Shown here one piece after another: positions 24,399 through 33,071 of a stretch of 64,000 nucleotides of DNA. Position numbers and translations under genes: made by a program. The stretch spans positions 32,789-96,788 of the forward strand of contig JAGFJJ010000049.1 in the NCBI GenBank assembly GCA_024102815.1, read 5' to 3'. The stretch is from Phycisphaerae bacterium (GTDB lineage Bacteria; Planctomycetota; Phycisphaerae; UBA1845). Each line of letters opens with the position of its first letter. Position 1 is the first letter of the stretch. The notes below the pieces were generated by a model. That model made no database searches. It had not been told where the DNA came from and was given only the letters and a program-made list of their open reading frames with translations.

Positions 24399-26612
24399 TC
24401 AGCTCTTGGCGGAAGGCGATGAGCGATCCGCTCCGGCCTTCTCCGCACCCGCCTGATAGTCGTAGTAGCTGCGGAGTTGCTCGCGGAAGTAACCGCCACG
24501 CGTGACTTGTGCCGCATTAAGCACGACGCCGAAAGGACGAGCGCCGACGCCGATGAGCAGGTTTGCCGCCCGTGCGGCCGCGCCGCGCGAGTTCGCCTTC
24601 GCCCGCACCACCAGAATCACGCCGTCCACCATCGTCCCCAACACCAACCCGTCGCTGGCCAGCAGCACCGGCGACGTGTCCAGAATCACCTGGTCGTATT
24701 GCTCCGCGGCGCGCGCGAGAAGCTGTCGGCAATCGGGACTGTCGAGCAGCTCGACGGGGTTCGGCGGAACGCGACCGGCGCCGAGTACGTCAAGATGTTG
24801 GAGCGATGTCGTGCGAACGCAGCTTTCGAGTGATGATTCGCCCACGAGGATGTTGCTCAACCCTGCTCCGGCGCACACGGGGAAAATGTCCTGGAGATGC
24901 GGGCGGCGAAGGTTGGCATCGATAAGCAGGACGCGACGTCCCCCTTGGGCGATGGCCGCGGCGAGGTTTGCGGCGACGGTCGTCTTGCCGTCCTCCGGTC
25001 GCGGACTGGTCACCAAGACGAGGCGCTGGCGCTCGGCGGGCGCGCTGAACTGCAAATTGGTGCGGACGCGGCGGAACGCCTCGGCCATCATCGAGCGAGG
25101 TGCGTCGAGCACGGCCGATTCCGCCCGCTGGATACGCACTTCTTCATCATCGATGTCAGGAACGACTCCAAGCAGCGCGGCGTTCAGATGGCGGGTGATG
25201 TCCTGCGGCGAACGCACGGACGTATCGAGCAACTCCCGCAGCAAGGCGATGCCCACCGACATGGCGAGGGCGAGCATGACCCCGGCCGGCAGCACCAGCA
25301 GCGACGGGCTGCTGCGCTCCAGGGGCACGATGGCCTCCTGCGCAACGGAAATCTGCACGGCGCGTTGCTGGCGGAGGACCCGGCGACGACTGCTGATGTA
25401 GTCCTGAAGGATCTGCTCACGCTCCTCGTCGCGCTTGATTTCATCGGCGACGGTCTGGTAGCGGAGCAACAGCGTATCCTGCTCCTCAAGCTGTGACTGC
25501 GCGATGGAAAGACTGTTCTGCGCCTGGAGCAGCGCATTCTGCGTGTTGGCGTAAGCCGTGCGGAAGGCCTCGAGCAGGTCCTGCTTGCGCTCCTGGAGCT
25601 TGCGGACGCGCATGGCCTCGAGGTCTTTGCGGGCGGCGTCCAACAGTGCCTCGGCTTGCTTGCGAACGCGATGCCCTGGACCGTACACCTGACGATCCTG
25701 CTCCATCTGCTGTTCGAGCAGAAAGACGGTTTGGGCGAGTTGTGCGACTTGCGGATCCTGCTCGACGATCGCGCGGTCCTCGGCCGTCACGGGCACGGCC
25801 GGGTCACTGTAGATTTGCAGATATTGCTCAAGCTGGCTGAGCTGCAATTCCAGATTGGCGACCTGCTCGGAGTATTGCGCCACCTGCTGGGCCACGAGAC
25901 TGCCGGCCGGGTCATTCGCGGCGCCAGGCGGGAGCTGCTGAGACAAGCGGCGAAGTTGGTCGCGGTTTTCGGCGAGCCGCTTTTGCAGATCAGTCAGCTC
26001 GTTGCCGGCATCCTCGATGGCTTCCGTGGCGAATTCCTGCGCGGTACGCCGGCGGACAAGTTCCAGCCACTGGTTCACGACAGCGTTGACAATCACCGGG
26101 CCGTCCTCGGGCTGGCGTGTTTCGAGCGCCACGCGGAGGAAGTTGGTCGACCGGACGGGCGCGGCCTGGAGTTGCTGTTCGAGCTCCAGTAGTTGTTCAC
26201 CGGCCGGAATCGAACGGTACCACTGGGTTTCGCGCACCGCGTTGATTTTCAGCGCTTCGCCGAGGATGATCGGGTTCATCAGGAGCACGGCCTGCGTGCG
26301 AACGAAGCGCTCGTGCTCTTCCTGACGAAGCCGCTCGCGCTCCGCGGTGAGTTCCGTTTCGGGAATATCTGTAACGCACTCGACCAGACTCTCCGCCTCG
26401 TAGCCGGGGAAGTAGACCCACCAGGCAACGAACCCGCCCACGGCCATAGCACTGAACAAGAAGAAGAGCACGATGATCATGACGATCCGCCGCCGGAGCA
26501 TGGCGAGAACCTCACCGGCGGAGGGCGCGGCGCCCGGTTCAGCACCCGGCACTCTCCCCGTTGGGGGAAGTGGGAAGCGCTCCTGAGTGGTGGCAGCCGG
26601 CGTGGTTGTCAT
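24399..26612 (-). CDS. Exopolysaccharide chain-length regulator / BY-kinase (Wzc-like)
   Basis: This 737-residue inner-membrane protein has a Wzz domain flanked by two transmembrane segments (MIIVLFFLFSAMAVGGFVA near the N-terminus, LLVLPAGVMLALAMSVGIAL in the middle), long coiled coil between them, and a C-terminal tyrosine-kinase ATPase. The ATPase has Walker A (SPRPEDGKTTVAANLA), A' (VLLIDANLRRP) and B (QVILDTSP), and ends near YFREQLRSYYDYQAG, a cluster of autophosphorylatable Tyr. It controls polymer length and export with the Wza-like protein. The ATG at 26612 is preferred to a GTG at 26633. Encoded after wza-like and exosortase genes. Confidence 0.92.
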   Translation of the reverse strand: MTTTPAATTQERFPLPPTGRVPGAEPGAAPSAGEVLAMLRRRIVMIIVLFFLFSAMAVGGFVAWWVYFPGYEAESLVECVTDIPETELTAERERLRQEEHERFVRTQAVLLMNPIILGEALKINAVRETQWYRSIPAGEQLLELEQQLQAAPVRSTNFLRVALETRQPEDGPVIVNAVVNQWLELVRRRTAQEFATEAIEDAGNELTDLQKRLAENRDQLRRLSQQLPPGAANDPAGSLVAQQVAQYSEQVANLELQLSQLEQYLQIYSDPAVPVTAEDRAIVEQDPQVAQLAQTVFLLEQQMEQDRQVYGPGHRVRKQAEALLDAARKDLEAMRVRKLQERKQDLLEAFRTAYANTQNALLQAQNSLSIAQSQLEEQDTLLLRYQTVADEIKRDEEREQILQDYISSRRRVLRQQRAVQISVAQEAIVPLERSSPSLLVLPAGVMLALAMSVGIALLRELLDTSVRSPQDITRHLNAALLGVVPDIDDEEVRIQRAESAVLDAPRSMMAEAFRRVRTNLQFSAPAERQRLVLVTSPRPEDGKTTVAANLAAAIAQGGRRVLLIDANLRRPHLQDIFPVCAGAGLSNILVGESSLESCVRTTSLQHLDVLGAGRVPPNPVELLDSPDCRQLLARAAEQYDQVILDTSPVLLASDGLVLGTMVDGVILVVRAKANSRGAAARAANLLIGVGARPFGVVLNAAQVTRGGYFREQLRSYYDYQAGAEKAGADRSSPSAKS

Positions 26613-26669
26613 GATCGGGCTCTTTGGAGGCACAGCCGGAGGGGCTGCGCCCGGGCAAACTCTAATCGG

Positions 26670-27608
26670 TCAGGCCGACGGCGCCTCCGGCTCCGTCGAA
26701 GATTCCTCAATGAACAATCGGCTCAACAGCCATCCCAATGCGAGATACATTCCCAGCGCCAGAACGAGCATGGCGATCCCCATCAACTGGTGCGGGGTTC
26801 CCTTGGCCAATGTCTCGTAACCGTTGATATGCAGCAGGCCGGTAGCCGTGACGCGAACAACGTTGCAGAAGACGGCGATTGGCACGCAGCAAAGGACCAT
26901 GATCAGACGCTGCCAGCCAGGGCGATCGCCCAGGTAGGCCATGGCGATTCCCAGCGTCACGAAGGCCATCATCAGGCGCATGCCGGCGCAGGCTTCCTCT
27001 ACATTGAGCTGACCGGGCGCACGGCCCGGCAGGACATAGTCGATAACCACAGCCTGCGCTTCGGTGTGCAGTCCCGGAATCAACAGCGGCAAGATTGCCG
27101 CTGCCGCCCAGGATGCAAACTCCCGCAGCGGGAAGGTCAGTTGGACGTAAATCCGCTCAGGCAGGGGCACGGCCAGGGCGAGGAACAGGATAGGGAACCA
27201 CGTCACACGAATGAGCTGCCATCCGCCCATGAGCAGCGTCACACCGAAGATCGAACTCACCACGGTGATCGCCTGGATGTAACCCCATCGTCCCCACCAG
27301 GCGCTGGTGAAGAATGCCGCCAAAGAAAGTGCCAGAACAACGGCACCCGCCGCGGAGCCTCGCAAAATCACGCGCCGGAGTTCATCGCGATGAGCGTAAA
27401 GGAAGTAGCCGCTGAAGACGGGAATCAGCCAGCCGTGCGACCAGTCGGCGTCATGGATCCACCGGGCGACCATCAGGTGACGGACGGTCGGCCAGTAGAC
27501 CAGCGCCAGGAGCAGCACGACAATCGCCACGCGGACGCGCGCCAGCGGGGGGACGAACTCCGTCCAGCGGGGTCGTGCGTCGATCGATCTGGTGGCGACG
27601 TCGGACAC
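26670..27608 (-). CDS. Exosortase
   Basis: Exosortases are multi-pass membrane transpeptidases that process C-terminal sorting signals. This 312-residue protein has about eight membrane segments and the catalytic triad: Cys207 in VEEACAGMRLM, Arg252 in CNVVRVTATG and His273 in PHQLMGI. The start is GTG at 27608, with GGAG 8 bases upstream and only 11 bp after the stop of the Wza-like gene. It sits between polysaccharide export genes, the typical context for exosortase loci. A possible substrate in this window is the protein at 45604-46149. Confidence 0.92.
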   Translation of the reverse strand: MSDVATRSIDARPRWTEFVPPLARVRVAIVVLLLALVYWPTVRHLMVARWIHDADWSHGWLIPVFSGYFLYAHRDELRRVILRGSAAGAVVLALSLAAFFTSAWWGRWGYIQAITVVSSIFGVTLLMGGWQLIRVTWFPILFLALAVPLPERIYVQLTFPLREFASWAAAAILPLLIPGLHTEAQAVVIDYVLPGRAPGQLNVEEACAGMRLMMAFVTLGIAMAYLGDRPGWQRLIMVLCCVPIAVFCNVVRVTATGLLHINGYETLAKGTPHQLMGIAMLVLALGMYLALGWLLSRLFIEESSTEPEAPSA

Positions 27609-27619
27609 CAAGGGGACTC

Positions 27620-29266
27620 CTAGGGTTGCAGGATGGTTTCCCAAGCGCTGGGCAGGTTGTCCGGGTTGATCCGCGGCTCGAACGAGTCGATGTCGGCGAA
27701 GTTGCGGCTGTAAGTGAAGCTGTAGCCGACGTTGGAGGTAATGCTCGGCAGCGTGAGCGCCCGGATCCGCTGGAGGAACGGGGCGAACGGGTGCGTGCCG
27801 ACGTTGATGATGTCCCCCCGGCGGATCACGAAATCCGGGTCCTTTCCGGCGAAGATGCGGTCGAGGTTGACCTGGATCATCTGCTCGCGCTGGCCGATGC
27901 GGCGATAGACCGTGCAGCGATCGGGCCAAGCCAACGGAGATAATCCGCCGGCGGCGGCGATGGCGGCCTTCAGCGTGATCTGCTCGGCGTTGAAGGCGAA
28001 CGGACCCACGCGGTTCACCTGGCCCATCACATAATAGACCCCGATTTCACCGCTGACGATGCGGATCACGTCGCCGGCGCGGACGTAGATGTTCGCGGAA
28101 GGCTCGCCGGTGCGCAGCGCCTCGGCCGGGATGCGCAGAATGCGCTGGGCGGACTCGCCCGCGATGCGCGCCCACTTGGCGCTCGAAGTGGAAAGATCGA
28201 ACGTGCCGCGGTCCTCGGTAAGCGGCGCCGCGCCCGGAACCGGGCCCTCGTATTCGGGATTGGCGATCCACTCACCGTCCACGTACAGGAAGGGATCGGC
28301 GGCGTCCTCGTCGACGGCCCGGAGAAGATCATCGTTTGGTTCAGGTTCTTCCGGCTCGGGCGGAGCTTCTTCGGCACCTTCCACAAGATCGATCAGGTCG
28401 GACCGTTCGTCATGCGGAGGCTGGATCGTCTTATCCGCCGTTTCAGCATCCGGTGGCGTTTCGTAAGACTCTTCTTGATCGCCGGGCGACACGCCGAATT
28501 CCGGATCCGGTGCGGTCTCTTGCTCGCCGTTCTCGTGCGTCGCTTCGCGGCTCCATTCGTTGTCGTGGCGAAAGACATACACATCGGTGACGAACTCGTT
28601 GAGACCGCCGACCTGGTTGATGGCGTCGAGCAGGCGGAGGTCCGGCCGCAGTATCGGGAACGTGCCCGCGCGCAGCGGGGCGTCGTTCGCAGCGCTGACC
28701 CCTACGCCGAAGATGGAATACGTCGATTCCTGGAGATAGACGGCGCGAACAATCACATCGGGTTCTACAAGGATGTTCTTCTCCACGAGCAGCCGGCTGA
28801 TCTCGTCCTCCAGCTCGGTGACGGTGAGACCGGCCGCCTGGATCCGCCCGAGAACGGGCAGGTTGATTATGCCCGTCGCGGAGACACTGATCTGCGGCTC
28901 ACGGTAGGGCGTCAGGCGATCGCGGAGTTCGTCGATCTCGATGTAGAGCAGGTCGCCGCCGGAGATGGCGTACTCGATGGCATGAACCTCGAGATCCTGC
29001 GGCGAGGGGTACTCCGAGCCGGGTACGGCCTGGGCTGCGTCCTCGAGCGTGAGCGAGTGGCGGATCTCCGTCGTGGTGGAGCGTTCGAAGCTGCCGACGA
29101 TGGTGGGATCGAGCCAGCCGTTGCGGATGGAGTTGCAACCGGCCAGAAGCGAGGCAACGGGCAACAGGCAACAGGCAACCGCAGAGGCTGCGGAGCGGCC
29201 GCGTCGCGGTGCGATTGCAGTAGGCGCGTATCGGCGCGTATCGGAGGGAAGGGGTTGCCGGATCAT
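27620..29266 (-). CDS. Polysaccharide export lipoprotein (Wza-like, SLBB domains)
   Basis: The protein forms the outer-membrane channel for capsule or exopolysaccharide export. It has a lipoprotein signal ending VASLLAGC (Cys44), a polysaccharide export domain (GGDLLYIEIDELRD, ISVSATGIINLPVLGRIQAAG) and SLBB-type repeats (YVMGQVNRVGPFAFN, TLKAAIAAAGGLS). A long acidic linker (residues ~265-330) separates them, longer than in E. coli Wza. The signal-peptide region contains TTGCCTGTTGCC repeats (29153-29179). First gene of the wza-exosortase-wzc unit. Confidence 0.92.
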   Translation of the reverse strand: MIRQPLPSDTRRYAPTAIAPRRGRSAASAVACCLLPVASLLAGCNSIRNGWLDPTIVGSFERSTTTEIRHSLTLEDAAQAVPGSEYPSPQDLEVHAIEYAISGGDLLYIEIDELRDRLTPYREPQISVSATGIINLPVLGRIQAAGLTVTELEDEISRLLVEKNILVEPDVIVRAVYLQESTYSIFGVGVSAANDAPLRAGTFPILRPDLRLLDAINQVGGLNEFVTDVYVFRHDNEWSREATHENGEQETAPDPEFGVSPGDQEESYETPPDAETADKTIQPPHDERSDLIDLVEGAEEAPPEPEEPEPNDDLLRAVDEDAADPFLYVDGEWIANPEYEGPVPGAAPLTEDRGTFDLSTSSAKWARIAGESAQRILRIPAEALRTGEPSANIYVRAGDVIRIVSGEIGVYYVMGQVNRVGPFAFNAEQITLKAAIAAAGGLSPLAWPDRCTVYRRIGQREQMIQVNLDRIFAGKDPDFVIRRGDIINVGTHPFAPFLQRIRALTLPSITSNVGYSFTYSRNFADIDSFEPRINPDNLPSAWETILQP

Positions 29267-29540
29267 GAGGGACCTATTTCTAAGGACTTACAGGGCAAAC
29301 ACTTCCGCGCCGCGCGGAGTCGGACCACCGGGTGAATATCGGCACCTCGGCGCGGGGCGGTTTAGGCTCCCGGGCCGATAATCGCCGCGCCCGCCCACGC
29401 CAGTGCTGAAAAGCGTATCACGGATGGCGCGAAGCCCGCAAGGAACGCGACGTGGGGCGGTTGGCTATAATCGGTGCCGCCATTCTTCGGGGTATCGCCT
29501 CATAAACGTCCCGCCCATCCGCCGTACCCTACGCATCTTG

Positions 29541-31376
29541 ATGTTGGCGATGGTAGCCCTCGATAGCGATCCTGCTCGCGGACAGGGGAGAATCTATGTC
29601 GATGAGAATGCGGCCGGGGTTGTTCACGACGGCTCGTCGTGGTGCAAGGCGTACCTGACGCTATCCGAGGCGGTTGCTGCCGCGGCCGCGTCAGGGAGGC
29701 TGGTCAGCGAAATCCGGGTTGCGGACGGAACCTAACCGCCTGATCCGTCAGGCCTGGCCGACCCGCGAGACGCTACGATTCAGCTCGTGGGCGGCGTTAC
29801 AATTCGTGGAGGCTATTCCGGCTGCGGTAGTCCCGACCCGGATGCACGGGACATCGTGGAGAATCCGACAGTTCTGAGCGGCGACTTCCTTTATAACGAT
29901 ACCGAGGTCTCGGGTTCAGATTGCCTCTACGAACATGCGACGCCGGGCTGCGACGACGTTGCGTGCCAAAGCGCGGTCTGCGCTCTGCAGTCCGATTGTT
30001 GCGCAAGCGGTAAAGACCAGGCCCAATGGGACCTGAAGTGCGCCGACTTGGCCCATCAGTACTGCTGCAACCTGTTAGGTAATCGCTGCGACAACAGCAG
30101 GCACGTTCTATCTGCTGATCACTTGCCACAACCGGCAACCCTCGACGGTCTTAGCGTCGTGGCAGGACGCGCCGATGATGGCCCTGGCTATCTTTACTTA
30201 TTCGGCGGGGGAGCGTTCGTCAGTGGGGGCAAGTTGGTTCTCACCGACTGTGCATTTCGAGAAAATTACGCTTGGGGTGGCGGCGGTGGCGTGTACTTGA
30301 ATGTCGCTGATCTGGTGGCCGTCCGATCCACGTGGACAGGCAATCGAGGCGCACAAGGCGCCGCGATATCGGGGCTCTACTCGTCAATAGACCTCACTGG
30401 CGCGGATATGCAGCAGAATCAGACCGTTCTCTCTGTTCTCGATTTGTCCGACGGGAGCCTGATCCTTCGAGAATCCACGGTTTCTCGGAACGAGGGTGCA
30501 GGGGCCGCTGTATTTGCCTTATGGTCCACTGTCGACATCGAAGGTGCCGCCCTGGCGGACAATGAGTTCTTGGGCCTGAATCTGTATCGCTCCCCCGCCA
30601 CGATTACGAGGACAGACGTTGCCCGCAACGATGGTGGCGGGATTCGCTACTGGGGAACGTTTCTTTCGCTCTCCGACTCAATTGTTCACGACAACAGGAG
30701 TAACTCCGACTATGCTGGAGGCCTCACGATAGACCCCGAAGGGCCGGTTTACGTGGATCGTTGCACATTTGCACGAAATGACACCGACAACAATGAGGGT
30801 GGAGGCATCAATTTCTGGAACGCTGCGTCGGTTAGTCCGTTATATCTGACAAATACAATCCTCTGGGCCAACACGGCCGTTTCCAATCCCCGCCCAGCGG
30901 TACAGATTGCGGCGAATAATCGCTCATACATCCACGCCAGCTCTTGCATCGTGCAAGACTGGAATGCCCCGTACCTTCCGGGCGTCGGAATGCTCGACGC
31001 CGACCCGCTTTTCGTTTCGCCCAGCGGGCCTGACAACATACCGGCAACGCCGGATGATGATTTCCACCTGTACATGACTTCTCCCGCCATCAATGTCGGC
31101 GATCCCAGTGCGCTAGTCTCTCCGGACTCGACGGATCTGGACGGCTCGCCACGTCTTAGCGGCTGCCGCGTCGATCTGGGTGCCTATGAGACGCCGCACA
31201 CGCAGCCGCACGGCGATTTCAACGCAGACGGAAGGACGGACCTCGGCGACCTATCCGCGTTCATCGGTTGCCTCGACGGAAGCGGTGGTCTTCCGACGGA
31301 GACATGCCTATGCGTGTTTGACATGGATTCAAACGGCGCGGTCGATCTGCGCGATTACGCACAGATGGGGCGATAG
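29541..31376 (+). pseudogene. Surface beta-helix protein with dockerin-like end, broken by one in-frame stop
   Basis: Two parts in the same frame are split only by a TAA at 29733-29735. Part one has RIYVDENAAGVVHDGSSWCKAYLTL and ends SEIRVADGT; part two continues PPDPSGLADPRDATIQLVGG and VTIRGGYSGCGSPDPDARDI, matching the known unbroken arrangement in related proteins. It carries a Cys-rich insert (GCDDVACQSAVCAL...DCC), right-handed beta-helix repeats such as LTDCAFRENYAWGGGGGVYL and SDSIVHDNRS, and a C-terminal dockerin-like pair (GDFNADGRTDLGDLSAF, FDMDSNGAVDLRDY). A TATAAT at 29466-29471 may be the promoter. A sequencing error at the stop cannot be excluded. Confidence 0.8.
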
Positions 31377-31424
31377 TTTACGTCGCATTGCATCGATGTG
31401 CGCGTGCCCGCACCGCTCCGCCGC

Positions 31425-31862
31425 TCAATCGTTTGGTTCTTCCGCACCGACCACCCGAACCGCCCCAATCTCCAGCAGCGGACCGAGGAGGTTGACGGCG
31501 CCGCCGTGCTCGACGATCCGGCCGTCGACCACGCGGTCGATGTTCACGCCGGTGAAGGCCACGGGCTTGCCCGTGGGGGCGATTCCCATCCACTCGCCTT
31601 TGTGAATGCCGCGGGCGATGATGCAGCTCGCCACCCATTCACCCTCGGCGATCTGCCGTTCGACGGTCAGGCGGAGGTCGCGGTAGGTACGGCGGACGCC
31701 GAGGATGTGCTCTTTCGCGCCCTCAATGCCCAGCGGGTAACGCTTTCCTTCGTACACTTCCGTGTATTCCGGGGCGATATAGGCCTCCACGGCCTCGACG
31801 TTTCCCGTACTGACGACTTCTTCGTAGTAGCGTCGGATGATGGATTTGTTCTGTTCGGACAT
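31425..31862 (-). CDS. SnoaL-like ester cyclase family protein
   Basis: The 145-residue protein has a NTF2-like fold pattern: SIIRRYYEEVVSTGNVEAVEAY, IAPEYTEVYEG, GAKEHILGVRRTYRDLRLTV, IIARGIHKGEWMGIAPTGKP and NIDRVVDGRIVEHGGAVNLLG. This is the SnoaL-like polyketide cyclase/ester cyclase family, which covers many small-molecule functions. The ATG at 31862 (MSEQNKSII) is chosen over 31928. Its substrate is unknown, and it lies at the end of a catabolic operon. Confidence 0.87.
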   Translation of the reverse strand: MSEQNKSIIRRYYEEVVSTGNVEAVEAYIAPEYTEVYEGKRYPLGIEGAKEHILGVRRTYRDLRLTVERQIAEGEWVASCIIARGIHKGEWMGIAPTGKPVAFTGVNIDRVVDGRIVEHGGAVNLLGPLLEIGAVRVVGAEEPND

Positions 31863-32029
31863 GGCCGTTCGCAGAATTGATCGCAGGACCGGCAAACGAC
31901 GAATTGCACCGGCCGTAATCTTATCCAAGGCCGAATCGATGGGGGACAGCCGCGCAGGCTGAAAGCCTGCGGCTCCCTGCCTCTAAACGTCACCGACACC
32001 AAGTCTTGCCCGATCCGTCGTCCGCTCCG

Positions 32030-32947
32030 TCAGAGCTCATCCCCATCGTCCGTGTCCCGGCTCGCAGACTTCGCTGCCAGAGCCGGAACCGCGTGGGGGA
32101 TCCCCAGCAGCGAAAGTGCGTCGCGCTCCACGATGCCGCGAAGATGCTCGCGGGGGACGGTGGGAAGGTTCGTTCCGGCACAGAGCTGGTTCACGCCGTA
32201 GAGTTCCTCCAGGCACTGTGCGGCCGTGGCGTAAGGAAAGCCGCTGCCGAAGAGCAGCTTGTCCATCACACCGAACTGGTATGCACTGAGCAGCGTGTTG
32301 TAGGCCGGCCAGGGCTGGTGAAGGATCCAGCTTGTCTCGGCGAAAACGTGCTCGTGCTTGGCCAGGAGCATGATCGTCTCCTGCACCCACGGAAACCCGA
32401 GGTGAGCGATGACGATACGGAGGTTGGGCAGCTCGCGGGCGACCTCATCGAGCAGGACCGGCTGGGCGTATTCCAGCTTGGCTGCGGCGCGGGGATGAAC
32501 GCCGGTGTGAAACAGCACGGGCATGCCCAGCTTTGCCGCTTCGGCGTAGACGAGCATGGCGCGGCTGTTGGTGGGGTGGAAGTCCTGCGCGGCCGGGGCG
32601 ATGGCGACGCCGACCATGCCAAGCTCTTCCTTGGCGCGGATCATCTCCTCGACGGCGGCCGTGGAGTCGCTGGGATCGATGCCCGCGAATCCGACGATGC
32701 GCTCGCGGTGTGCGGCGATGTAGGCGGCGAGCTTGTCGTTGGTGATGTCCGCGTCGAGGAATCGGCTCTTGAAGCCCACGAGGACGGTAACGCTTGCGGG
32801 TTGCGACGCGGAGAGATGCCGCTGGAATCCGGCGCCGTCCCACGCGGCGCGATGCCACGACGAGCCGCGCGAACCGTTGCGGGGCGGCGCGGCCCGTCCG
32901 AGCTCATCCAACGACTCCCATGCGTGCGTGTAACAATCGACAATCAT
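32030..32947 (-). CDS. Amidohydrolase-family (TIM-barrel metal-dependent hydrolase) protein
   Basis: This 305-residue protein belongs to the amidohydrolase-2 family: MIVDCYTHAWES at the N-terminus (HxH replaced by YTH, so one metal ligand changes), FAGIDPSD, PVLFHTGVHP, IVIAHLGFPW and LLFGSGFPY near the C-terminus. The changed first motif makes the metal site atypical for decarboxylases such as ACMSD. The ATG at 32947 has a GAGGGGAA ribosome binding site. It lies 124 bp downstream of the biotin carboxylase gene, so it may act in the same degradation pathway. Confidence 0.82.
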   Translation of the reverse strand: MIVDCYTHAWESLDELGRAAPPRNGSRGSSWHRAAWDGAGFQRHLSASQPASVTVLVGFKSRFLDADITNDKLAAYIAAHRERIVGFAGIDPSDSTAAVEEMIRAKEELGMVGVAIAPAAQDFHPTNSRAMLVYAEAAKLGMPVLFHTGVHPRAAAKLEYAQPVLLDEVARELPNLRIVIAHLGFPWVQETIMLLAKHEHVFAETSWILHQPWPAYNTLLSAYQFGVMDKLLFGSGFPYATAAQCLEELYGVNQLCAGTNLPTVPREHLRGIVERDALSLLGIPHAVPALAAKSASRDTDDGDEL

Positions 32948-33071
32948 GCGGAATAGTTCCCCTCGCTCGCCGGATGCGGTCTCGAAAACAGTGTAACCGC
33001 CGGGAGGGCTCGAAGGAAAGCGAGGCCGGTATTGTGGCGGTCCAGGGCTTTGCGGGGATCCGAGCGACGTA

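Noticed and set aside
29403..29540. Extending the beta-helix protein to an upstream start at 29403
   Set aside because: The extra N-terminal residues look non-coding and place a signal-like segment far inside; the ATG at 29541 precedes the signal region directly. The exact start remains uncertain.
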